This document shows, one piece after another, positions 57,700 through 64,000 of a stretch of 64,000 bases of DNA (position 1 is its first letter; each line of letters begins with the position of its first letter). Made by a program: the position numbers and the translations under genes. Origin of the DNA: JALYNX01 sp035292685 (lineage in GTDB: Bacteria > Actinomycetota > Acidimicrobiia > Spongiisociales > ZC4RG35). The stretch spans positions 1-64,000 of the forward strand of contig DATDPP010000018.1 of the NCBI GenBank assembly GCA_035292685.1, written 5' to 3'. The notes under the pieces are model-generated. The model was not told the origin of the DNA and did no database searches. It saw nothing but the letters and a program-made list of their open reading frames with translations.

Positions 57700-58421
57700 G
57701 ACTCGCCCCCGGCCAGGACCTCGGCCAGGTGTTTCACCACGATCTTCGAGTGCCGGCGCCGGAGGCCCCCCTCGAGGTGGATCAAACATGAGACATCCCC
57801 CCCAACCAGGACATTGGCGCCTGAAGCCTCGATCCGGTCCAGCTTCTCGTTCATGATCGCAGCCGACAGCGGAGCCATCTCGACCGCGAACACCCCTCCG
57901 AAGCCGCAACACTCCTTGGCTCCCTCGAGTTCGGCCCTCTCGACTTCCGAGAGAAGCTCCTCGGCCTGGTGGCCGAGCCCGAGACCACGCAGCCCGTGAC
58001 ACGAATGGTGGTAGGCAACCAGGCATCCCTCGCAGGACGCCTTGAGGTCGGTCTCGAGGTCGTCCACCAGGAACTGGCTCAGCTCCCTCACCCGGGAACC
58101 GACCCTACCGGCTTGCTGCTCCCGGTCGGTTCCCGCAAAGAGATCCTGGTAGTGGTGGGCCATCATGTCGGCGCAGGATCCCGAGGGGATGACGATCGGG
58201 CCCTGGGTGACATCGAGGAGATCGAGAGCATGCCCGGCCAAGCGCCGGGCCTCGGTGAGCATCCCCACGTTGAACGCCGGTTGGCCACAACAGGTCTGGC
58301 CTGCCGGAAACTCGACCTGACAACCCGCCTTCTCCAGGACCGTGACCGTGGCCCGACCCACTTGGGGAGCGAGGGCGTCGACCAGGCAGGTGACAACCAA
58401 CTGGACGGTCTGCCCCTCCAT
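57696..58421 (-). CDS. lutA: LutA-type CCG-domain subunit of lactate oxidation
   Basis: 241 residues with two cysteine-rich CCG domains: AGCQVEFPAGQTCCGQPAFN and YHHSCHGLRGLG...AKECCGFGGVFAVE. It likely carries the [4Fe-4S] or catalytic site that hands electrons to LutB. First gene of the lutABC operon, with a REP-like palindrome upstream. Confidence 0.92.
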   Translation of the reverse strand: MEGQTVQLVVTCLVDALAPQVGRATVTVLEKAGCQVEFPAGQTCCGQPAFNVGMLTEARRLAGHALDLLDVTQGPIVIPSGSCADMMAHHYQDLFAGTDREQQAGRVGSRVRELSQFLVDDLETDLKASCEGCLVAYHHSCHGLRGLGLGHQAEELLSEVERAELEGAKECCGFGGVFAVEMAPLSAAIMNEKLDRIEASGANVLVGGDVSCLIHLEGGLRRRHSKIVVKHLAEVLAGGES

Positions 58422-58482
58422 GTCCGCGAGGATATTCAGCCAGACTGGCCAGCCGGGTCAATGCCTCCCGTATCCCTTGTCG

Positions 58483-58528
58483 TAATTGGGATCTACAGGG
58501 CCGGATGTGACCCCTGTACGTCCCAATT
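58483..58528. repeat. REP-like palindrome, copy 2
   Basis: AATTGGGA, TC, TACAGGG, loop, CCCTGTA, CG, TCCCAATT: two nested perfect stems in 46 bases. It is the inverse orientation of the element at 5128. It lies between two divergent operons, so it does not act as a simple terminator here. Confidence 0.7.
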
Positions 58529-58546
58529 TGGAGGGGGGGAGGGGTC

Positions 58547-59215
58547 TTGCAGCACAATCACAGCATGACCTCTATCCCGCGATCTCCTCGCGACAAGAGA
58601 AACACCGTGACCCGACGTCTGGTGCAACTCGGGATCGGCCTGGTTTTGTTTGGGGTCGGCATCGGCCTCATGCTCGACTCGGGCCTGGGCGTCCCGCCAT
58701 GGGACGTGCTGCACCAGGGTCTCGCCGTCCGCTTCGGCCTCACCGTCGGCATCTGGTCGATCATCGTGTCCGCGGTCGTATTGCTGCTCTGGATTCCCCT
58801 CCAGGAGCGCATCGGGATCGGGACCGTGGCCAACGTGATCATCATCGGTCTGATGATCGACGCGGCCGCGGCGGTCATTCCCGAGCCGGGCACCACCCTC
58901 ATCGCCTGGGGGATGCTCCTCGGTGGCGTCCTCTTGATCGGTTTGGCATCAGGCCTCTACATCGGAGCCAACTTCGGGCCAGGTCCCCGAGATGGCCTGA
59001 TGACCGGGATCGCCAAACGCGGACATTCGATTCGGCTGACCAGAACCCTCATCGAGGTCACGGTCCTGGCGCTCGGGTGGGCCTTGGGTGGGACCTTCGG
59101 TTGGGGGACCGTCATCTTCGCCGTGCTCATCGGGCCCCTGGTCCATTTCTTCCTCCCCCGACTCACGATTTCCACAGAGCTCGTGACCGACCCTCTGGGA
59201 TACGAGGCCCGTTAG
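58547..59215 (+). CDS. YczE/YyaS/YitT-type membrane protein
   Basis: 222 residues, five membrane helices. LMLDSGLGVPPWDVLHQGLA and GLYIGANFGPGPRDGLMTGI are the two repeats of the YczE family. A TTG at 58547 with AGGGG nearby, or the ATG at 58565, could be the start. The family is found in many bacteria without an established function; some members affect antibiotic production. Confidence 0.83.
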   Translation: MQHNHSMTSIPRSPRDKRNTVTRRLVQLGIGLVLFGVGIGLMLDSGLGVPPWDVLHQGLAVRFGLTVGIWSIIVSAVVLLLWIPLQERIGIGTVANVIIIGLMIDAAAAVIPEPGTTLIAWGMLLGGVLLIGLASGLYIGANFGPGPRDGLMTGIAKRGHSIRLTRTLIEVTVLALGWALGGTFGWGTVIFAVLIGPLVHFFLPRLTISTELVTDPLGYEAR

Positions 59216-59227
59216 ACGGAACCCCGT

Positions 59228-59584
59228 TCAGGCTGTCCGCTTGGGTTGGACGGTCCACACGCTGACCAGTGCCAGACCCGCCACCAGAGCGACTCGGAGC
59301 AGCTCAGGCATTACCGACTGCCAAACAGCCAGCCCAAGCATCCAGGGAAGCCCAAAGACCCATACGATCACCGTGAGGACCATCGACAAGCTCCCGGCCC
59401 ATTCCCAAACATCGATGAGTACGTCCGGGGCCACCCACATCGCGAGGCCAAACCCGACCCAAATCAGCAGGACCAGGTAAAAGAACAACCGACCGAAACC
59501 CGTGGCGCCTTTTGCCTCAGATGACGGGACAAACCCGTCGGCCACGTCCAACCCACCCGATCCGCCGTGACCTGAGAAACTCAT
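59228..59584 (-). CDS. hypothetical three-helix membrane protein
   Basis: 118 residues starting MSFSGHGGSGGLDVADG at the ATG at 59584, fixed by GGAGGTGGC just upstream. Membrane helices FFYLVLLIWVGFGLAMWV, AGSLSMVLTVIVWVFGLPWM and LLRVALVAGLALVSVW. No family is recognised. It is convergent to the YczE-type gene and divergent from pspC. Confidence 0.65.
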   Translation of the reverse strand: MSFSGHGGSGGLDVADGFVPSSEAKGATGFGRLFFYLVLLIWVGFGLAMWVAPDVLIDVWEWAGSLSMVLTVIVWVFGLPWMLGLAVWQSVMPELLRVALVAGLALVSVWTVQPKRTA

Positions 59585-59745
59585 TGCCACCTCCTCGGAG
59601 TGCCGATTCCATTGGATGAGCAGGACAGGGCATTGGGCTAGAGGCTCAAGACCCGAAAAGACGTGCGAATCCGTGCCAACAGGGACTTTTTGCCCTTGTC
59701 GCGCCAAGTGAGGGTGCGGCACAGTTCGGGTGAAGGAGGTTGCTG

Positions 59746-60174
59746 ATGACGCAGCTTGAAACAGGGCCACAGGCCCTCGACAACGGCCCACCCCCGACCC
59801 GGCTTCGCCGGAGCAGAGAAGACCGGGTGATCGCCGGTATCTGCGGCGGTTTGGGCCGATACTTCAACATGGATCCGCTGTGGTTCAGGTTGGGATTCGT
59901 GCTCGTCACCCTCGCGGGTGGCGCCGGCATCCTGATCTACCTGGTCTGTTGGCTGATCATCCCCGAAGCCGGCCCGGACGAGGCTGTCGGGACCCGAGAC
60001 GCGGTATCTGGGGCACAGGGGCCGATGGTGATCGGAGTCGTTCTCGTTGGCATTGGGATGATGCTCCTGATCGACAACCTATTTCCATGGTTCGACAAGG
60101 TGATGTGGCCGGTGGCCATCATCGCCGGCGGTGCCGGATTGTTTTATCTCGGGAGTCGCCATGAGCACAACTGA
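59746..60174 (+). CDS. PspC-domain membrane protein
   Basis: 142 residues. The PspC domain is clear: RLRRSREDRVIAGICGGLGR, YFNMDPLWFRLGFVLVTLAG and LIYLVCWLIIPE. A second hydrophobic part (IGVVLVGIGMMLLIDNLFPW) resembles LiaF-type TM repeats. The start at 59746 has AAGGAGGT five bases upstream. It opens a three-gene operon of envelope-stress-type proteins. Confidence 0.9.
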   Translation: MTQLETGPQALDNGPPPTRLRRSREDRVIAGICGGLGRYFNMDPLWFRLGFVLVTLAGGAGILIYLVCWLIIPEAGPDEAVGTRDAVSGAQGPMVIGVVLVGIGMMLLIDNLFPWFDKVMWPVAIIAGGAGLFYLGSRHEHN

Positions 60175-60811
60175 AACCCTCGAAAGATCCGATACCCCAA
60201 CGGGCTTGAGCCCGAAGAGCCGTCACTTTGGGGCGGTCGTCACCGGATCCCTGCTCATGATCGTTGGCGGCCTATGGCTGCTCGACGTTCTCGACGTGAT
60301 CGAGCTCGAGGCGGCGATCGTCCTGCCTGCAGTTTTGATTGCGATCGGCCTCGCCCTGACCATCGGCGCTTTCAGCGGCCCGCATGCGGGCCTGGTCGTG
60401 GCAGGGGTATTCGTGACAATCGCGGTCCTGGCGGCGGCGGCAACGCCTCCCGACGCCTTCAACGGAGGGATCGGCGAGCGGACGGTCGCGGTCACCAATG
60501 AGGCCAATCTGGCTCCCCAGTACAACGTGGGGCTCGGCGAGTTGAGACTCGACCTGAGCGACCTCAACATGACCGAGCCGGCGGACGTCGCAGCCACAGT
60601 TGGGGCCGGAGACCTCATTGTCTTCCTGCCACCGGACCTTCCGGTGACCATCGACGCCTCCGCAGGCGCCGGTGAGATCGATCTGCTGGGAGAGGTCGAA
60701 AGCGGCATCTCCGTGAGCCGGAGCTACACCAGCGACGGATTCGATTCCGCCGCCGTGACGCTGACACTCGAACTCGACGTGGCAGCCGGAAACATCAAGG
60801 TGGAGAGATGA
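60161..60811 (+). CDS. LiaF/DUF-like membrane protein with adhesin-like C-terminal beta domain
   Basis: 216 residues overlapping pspC by 14 bases. Three membrane segments (VTGSLLMIVGGLWLLDVLDV, AAIVLPAVLIAIGLALTIGA, LVVAGVFVTIAVLAAAATP) then a beta-rich outer domain with repeats of the LGELRLDLSDL / GAGDLIVFLPPD / AGAGEIDLLGEV type, as in the LiaF/VraT C-terminal and DUF4097 families. It is probably part of an envelope stress sensor, inferred from neighbours. Confidence 0.8.
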   Translation: MSTTETLERSDTPTGLSPKSRHFGAVVTGSLLMIVGGLWLLDVLDVIELEAAIVLPAVLIAIGLALTIGAFSGPHAGLVVAGVFVTIAVLAAAATPPDAFNGGIGERTVAVTNEANLAPQYNVGLGELRLDLSDLNMTEPADVAATVGAGDLIVFLPPDLPVTIDASAGAGEIDLLGEVESGISVSRSYTSDGFDSAAVTLTLELDVAAGNIKVER

Positions 60812-60999
60812 GACTTCACAGAGGCACTTTGTTCGCAGGGGTGATCTACCTGGTCATCGGAGTGGTCTTCCTCCTCGAGGCTCTCGGGGTGTGGACGCTG
60901 CAGATCTCGGACCTCACATTGATAGGCCCGATCGCACTGGTGGTTCTGGGCCTTGCGGTCATGGTCGGCTCGATGGGTCGGGCCGACCACGGCACCTGA
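60808..60999 (+). CDS. small LiaF-TM-like membrane protein
   Basis: 63 residues, ATGA overlap with the previous gene. Two hydrophobic segments, GTLFAGVIYLVIGVVFLLEA and LIGPIALVVLGLAVMVGSM, resemble a single LiaF-like TM repeat (Lxxx-G-x-xF-L-E-xLG-VW). It closes the operon. Confidence 0.75.
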   Translation: MRLHRGTLFAGVIYLVIGVVFLLEALGVWTLQISDLTLIGPIALVVLGLAVMVGSMGRADHGT

Positions 61000-61050
61000 T
61001 CCCCCGTCACAATCTGACCGGTCAAAGCGCCGACGAGTAGGTTCCTGGAT

Positions 61051-61923
61051 GTGGAACGACCCGACTGGTTTCTCGCGGACCTCTACAAGTTTGAGAGCCA
61101 TTGGCAGGAGGTCGACGGGGCACAGATCCATTATCTCGACGAGGGCCAGGGCCCGGTGTTGCTCATGCTGCACGGCAACCCGACCTGGTCTTTCCTCTAC
61201 CGTCGGATGGTCCCCTATCTATCGGACCGATTCCGTTGCATAGCCCTGGACTACCCGGGGTTCGGGCTGTCCACCGCCTCTGCGGGCTACGGGCACACAC
61301 CCGCCGAACATGCCGCCACCGTTGGCGGGTTTGTCGACGCCTTGGGCCTCGACGGCTTCACACCCGTGCTCCAGGACTGGGGTGGGCCGATCGGCCTTGC
61401 CATGGCTCTGGAGCGCAAAGACCGGGTGCGGGCGATCATCCTCGGCAACACCTGGGCCTGGCCTCGCACCGATGCCGCCGCCGAGCGCTTCTCCGCAGCC
61501 CTGGGTGAGGGCAAGACCGGTGAGTTCCTGGTCGACCGGGCCAATGTCTTCGTCAACCTGATCGTGAGACGGGCCATGCGCCGGCGCAACCCGACCGGTC
61601 GGGAGATGAGGATGTGGCGGGGGCCCTTCCCCACGCAGCCGTCCCGGCTTCCGATGCGGGTCTTGGCCCGGGAGGTGATCGGCTCCGCCGACTGGCTGGC
61701 GTCGATCGAAAAACGATTGGGCGAGGTTGCGGACAAACCCTCACTGTTGTTCTGGGCCGACCAGGACCCGGCGTTCCGTTCGGCGGAGAAACGCCGATGG
61801 GAGAGTGTGCTGACCAACCGGCGAACGTACATCCTCCGTCACGCAGGCCACTACTGGCAGGACGATGCCGGTCCCGAGGCAGCACTCATGATCCGCTACT
61901 GGTGGGATCAGGCCGGGGTCTAG
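61051..61923 (+). CDS. haloalkane dehalogenase
   Basis: 290 residues. The nucleophile motif is LQDWGGPIG (Asp followed by the halide-binding Trp), the oxyanion/halide motif is MLHGNPTWSFLYR with the second halide-binding Asn, the acid lies in LFWADQDPAF, and the base His is in HAGHYWQDD. This Asp-Trp-Asn set is that of HLD-II enzymes. It hydrolyses C-halogen bonds; the natural substrate is unknown. GTG start. Confidence 0.88.
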   Translation: MERPDWFLADLYKFESHWQEVDGAQIHYLDEGQGPVLLMLHGNPTWSFLYRRMVPYLSDRFRCIALDYPGFGLSTASAGYGHTPAEHAATVGGFVDALGLDGFTPVLQDWGGPIGLAMALERKDRVRAIILGNTWAWPRTDAAAERFSAALGEGKTGEFLVDRANVFVNLIVRRAMRRRNPTGREMRMWRGPFPTQPSRLPMRVLAREVIGSADWLASIEKRLGEVADKPSLLFWADQDPAFRSAEKRRWESVLTNRRTYILRHAGHYWQDDAGPEAALMIRYWWDQAGV

Positions 61924-61954
61924 AGGGGTCATCTCCGATGGCCGCACAAACTAG

Positions 61955-62162
61955 GTGGAGCTGGCGAGTGACCAGATCGGTGGTCTGGCGGTGCACCTGG
62001 CAAATCGGATCATGGGCCGAGGCCGGGCCGGGCGCAGTCTTAGTCTCGACCACCGTCAAGGATCTCGTCTTGGGGTCGGGAATCGTGTTCGCCGATCAGG
62101 GACCCCAGCTCAGGGGAGCCCCAGTCACATGGAACCTCTTCCAGGTGACCAGCGTGCCCTAG
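61955..62162 (+). pseudogene. frameshifted C-terminal fragment of a class III adenylate cyclase
   Basis: In one frame from a GTG at 61955: ELASDQIGGLAVHLANRIMG. In the next frame from about 62016: AEAGPGAVLVSTTVKDLVLG, then GIVFADQGPQLRG and WNLFQVTSVP. Together they match the tail of a class III nucleotide cyclase (GG.AVH...R, PGEVLVS.TVKDLV.GSG, F.D.G...LKG). One extra G in the GGG run at 62015-62017 accounts for the break, and everything upstream is lost. Confidence 0.75.
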
Positions 62163-62458
62163 CTGTTCAAGGGCAACGGCTCCTCGAGCAGGGCCTCGGT
62201 GTCGTTGATCAGATGCTCGATCTCGTAGAGCACGGTTTCCAGCTCAGTCACCGCAGCCTCATCGCCGAGGCCGAGCTCGATCGTGGTCGATGTCACGGTT
62301 GTGGTCTCAGTCACCTCTGGGAGCTCCGGAGGGGTGGTCGACGTGGCAGTCGCGATCGAACTCTCGACGGGTGCGATTGAGGTGGTTGTCACTCCGCCTG
62401 CCGAATCACAGGCAGCAAGCAACATCACGATCGAGATAACCGCCAACCCCTTCTTCAT
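62159..62458 (-). CDS. small Thr/Ser-rich lipoprotein
   Basis: 99 residues. The signal peptide MKKGLAVISIVMLLAAC ends with a lipobox LAAC. A Thr/Ser/Pro linker (SIATATSTTPPELPEVTETT) precedes a C-terminal helix (VTELETVLYEIEHLINDTEA). It is a surface lipoprotein of unknown function, next to a secreted helical protein and a histidine kinase. Confidence 0.78.
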   Translation of the reverse strand: MKKGLAVISIVMLLAACDSAGGVTTTSIAPVESSIATATSTTPPELPEVTETTTVTSTTIELGLGDEAAVTELETVLYEIEHLINDTEALLEEPLPLNS

Positions 62459-62823
62459 GCTCTCGACTGGCAGAAAACTGCTGCTTCGGCCAGATTGTCG
62501 AGACGGATCTCGAGGACGTCGATTCGCTCGGTACGGACCGCGATCCGGTTCTCGATGAACTCGGCCAACTGCTCGCGTCCGTTCTCACGGGCCTGCTCAG
62601 CCTTGGTCTCGAGCCATGCGATCGATCCCCGGGTCTCAGCGTCGCCGTTTATCCGGGCGAGCACGTTCTCGACACGGGTGGTCAGATTCGGCACCCGGGC
62701 GCATGCCATATCAAGTCGCTGCTCGCGTCGTTCTGGATCGGGGGTTGCGGCCATCGCCGGTGTGGCGCTGAGAACCAATATGGTGGTCAGCCCCAGTGCC
62801 ATCGCGATGCGACGGATTGTCAT
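62455..62823 (-). CDS. secreted helical protein of unknown function
   Basis: 122 residues from the ATG at 62823 (GGAGGTAGAC upstream). Signal peptide IAMALGLTTILVLSATPAMA, then a long charged helical region (RVENVLARINGDAETRGSIA, LAEFIENRIAVRTERIDVLE) with two Cys at either end of the mature part. It overlaps the lipoprotein gene by four bases and lies downstream of the sensor kinase, suggesting an envelope sensor accessory. Confidence 0.72.
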   Translation of the reverse strand: MTIRRIAMALGLTTILVLSATPAMAATPDPERREQRLDMACARVPNLTTRVENVLARINGDAETRGSIAWLETKAEQARENGREQLAEFIENRIAVRTERIDVLEIRLDNLAEAAVFCQSRA

Positions 62824-62912
62824 GTCTACCTCCTGGTCGGGTCCTGTCGTCAGCAAATACTCGGCACCGATCCTGTGAGAACTCTGTGGCGATCGTGAGG
62901 ACCGACGAAGGT

Positions 62913-64000
62913 TTAGAGGAGTCGGAAGGTGATCGCTGCCCCTCCGCCGGGAGCATCGTCAATGGTGATCGAGCCGCCGTGGATGCGAGCCTGTTGGGCG
63001 GCCAACGCCAGTCCCAACCCGCTCCCGGCTCCTTGCGCCGAGTCGCCCCGCACGAATCGGCCCATGACCGCTTCACGCTCCGCGGCAGGGATTCCGGGCC
63101 CGCGGTCCGAAATCGTCAAGGAAGTTCCGGGAGCCTCGTCGACAAGCTCAACCCTGATCTCGGTCCGTCCGTCCGCACTCTGGCCGTGGGTTATGGCATT
63201 CGCCACAAGGTTGTCGATCATCAGCCGCAGGCCCTCCGGCCACCCCCGGGCGATGATTGGTGTGTCGGGCATGACCATGGTGATCGCGGCGGTCGGAGAA
63301 CGCCGGCGAGCGTTGGCCACGGATTGCTCAACCAGATCGGAGAGGTCGACGTCCTCAAAGGCTTCGGGGCCGGTCAAGTCGCCACGGGAGAGGAGACGCA
63401 GCGCCTCGAGCAGGCCGACCAAGCGCCGATGTTCGCTGATGAGGTCCTCGACCAGAGCCTGCCGGTCCCCGACCTCTGGATGGGAAGAGAGCACCTCGAG
63501 GTTGGCTCCCATGCTGGTGATCGGGGTGCGCAGCTCATGGGCCGCGGCTGCGGCGAAGGTGCGAGCGGTTTCGAGCGCTTCCTCCCGCCGGAGGCCGGCT
63601 TGTTGCAGTCGCGCCAACATCGCCTCGAAAGAGGCTGCAAGCTCTCTCACCTCGCGGGGGCCCTGGTCACTCCCCACGTGGGTTCTCAGGTCATTGGTTT
63701 CGGTCACATGCTCGGTGGCTTTGCGGAGTCTGGCGAGCGGGGCAAGTGCGCCCGCCGCGGCCAGCCAGCCTGCGAGCCCGAACAGCCCAACCCCAAACAC
63801 GACCACACGCCGCAGCCGGGTCCTCAGTTGCTCGTATACGGCGTCCACCTGTTCGAGGGACATCGCCACTTCCACATCGACAGCTCGGCCGACCGCCAAG
63901 GCCGGCTCGACGGTGTCGCTGAAAGCGCGGTAGCGGTCTGACTGCCCGTCCAATGTGCTGTAGCCAGGGCGAGCCGGGGGTAATCCGCCCAAATCCTCCG
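62913..64000 (-). CDS. sensor histidine kinase, 5' end cut by the window
   Basis: At least 362 residues. A membrane helix (VVVFGVGLFGLAGWLAAAGA) is followed by HAMP (LAPLARLRKATEHVT), the phosphorylated His in AHELRTPITSMGANLEVL, the N box LVANAITHG and G boxes ISDRGPGIP and GSGLGLALA. It is a classic HisKA/HATPase kinase whose response regulator is probably outside the window, upstream. Confidence 0.9.
   Translation of the reverse strand, partial: EDLGGLPPARPGYSTLDGQSDRYRAFSDTVEPALAVGRAVDVEVAMSLEQVDAVYEQLRTRLRRVVVFGVGLFGLAGWLAAAGALAPLARLRKATEHVTETNDLRTHVGSDQGPREVRELAASFEAMLARLQQAGLRREEALETARTFAAAAAHELRTPITSMGANLEVLSSHPEVGDRQALVEDLISEHRRLVGLLEALRLLSRGDLTGPEAFEDVDLSDLVEQSVANARRRSPTAAITMVMPDTPIIARGWPEGLRLMIDNLVANAITHGQSADGRTEIRVELVDEAPGTSLTISDRGPGIPAAEREAVMGRFVRGDSAQGAGSGLGLALAAQQARIHGGSITIDDAPGGGAAITFRLL

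Overview
The window is a dense, high-GC chromosomal segment from an actinobacterium-like organism, most probably of the Acidimicrobiia type. This is inferred from the GC-rich codon use, menaquinone-type respiration, an RsiG-like c-di-GMP anti-sigma protein, Rex, Thr/Pro-rich secreted proteins, and frequent GTG/TTG starts in ATGA, GTGA and TTGA gene overlaps. No rRNA, tRNA, CRISPR array or plasmid/phage replication module is visible. The lineage call is an inference from gene content only.

Layout. 1-5,900: a cut-off ECF sigma factor, a phosphodiesterase-like enzyme and an Fe3+-type ABC transporter (binding lipoprotein, double permease, ATPase). 5,900-7,320: a remnant of an integrated element, with a truncated tyrosine recombinase lying beside the 3' end of moaA and a second copy of the moaA tail at the far end. 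8,300-12,800: arylsulfatase, an SRPBCC/ArsR pair with two tandem operators, and a bactofilin-like membrane protein. 12,800-31,220 (minus strand): a complete 14-subunit NADH dehydrogenase (nuoA-N), split between nuoD and nuoE by fhs and a Tat-exported amidohydrolase. 31,300-34,930: a flavin monooxygenase, a HAD hydrolase, a geranylgeranyl-reductase-type enzyme and rex. 35,017-44,342: two divergent respiratory operons. 44,360-64,000: housekeeping and regulatory genes, including a SAM hydrolase, an ECF sigma/membrane-protein pair, asparaginase, RsiG, an M23 peptidase, a MoaD-membrane protein fusion, lutABC, PspC/LiaF-like membrane proteins, a haloalkane dehalogenase and a cut-off histidine kinase.

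The most unusual part is 35-44.3 kb. The minus operon encodes a menaquinol:cytochrome c reductase with a split cytochrome b, a Rieske protein, a di-haem c subunit carrying a ~300-residue insert with two calcium-type motifs, a di-cluster ferredoxin and two extra membrane proteins. The divergent plus operon looks like cbb3 oxidase ccoNO plus a third cytochrome c. However, its CcoN-like subunit has only two histidines and lacks every haem and CuB ligand. Both c subunits of that operon and the C-terminal cytochrome b subunit of the other operon start with the same ~35-residue helical module, which suggests one physical complex built from both operons. NADH from the nuo complex, menaquinone side-chain reduction (GGR-type enzyme) and NADH sensing (Rex) fit the same respiratory theme.

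A second theme is intergenic repeats. There are five snap-back arrays of 7-base units (CCGTAAT-like, then ACGGAAA-like), a related TACGCAA array, two REP-like palindromes, and hairpins that bury the ribosome-binding sites of nuoL and nuoM.
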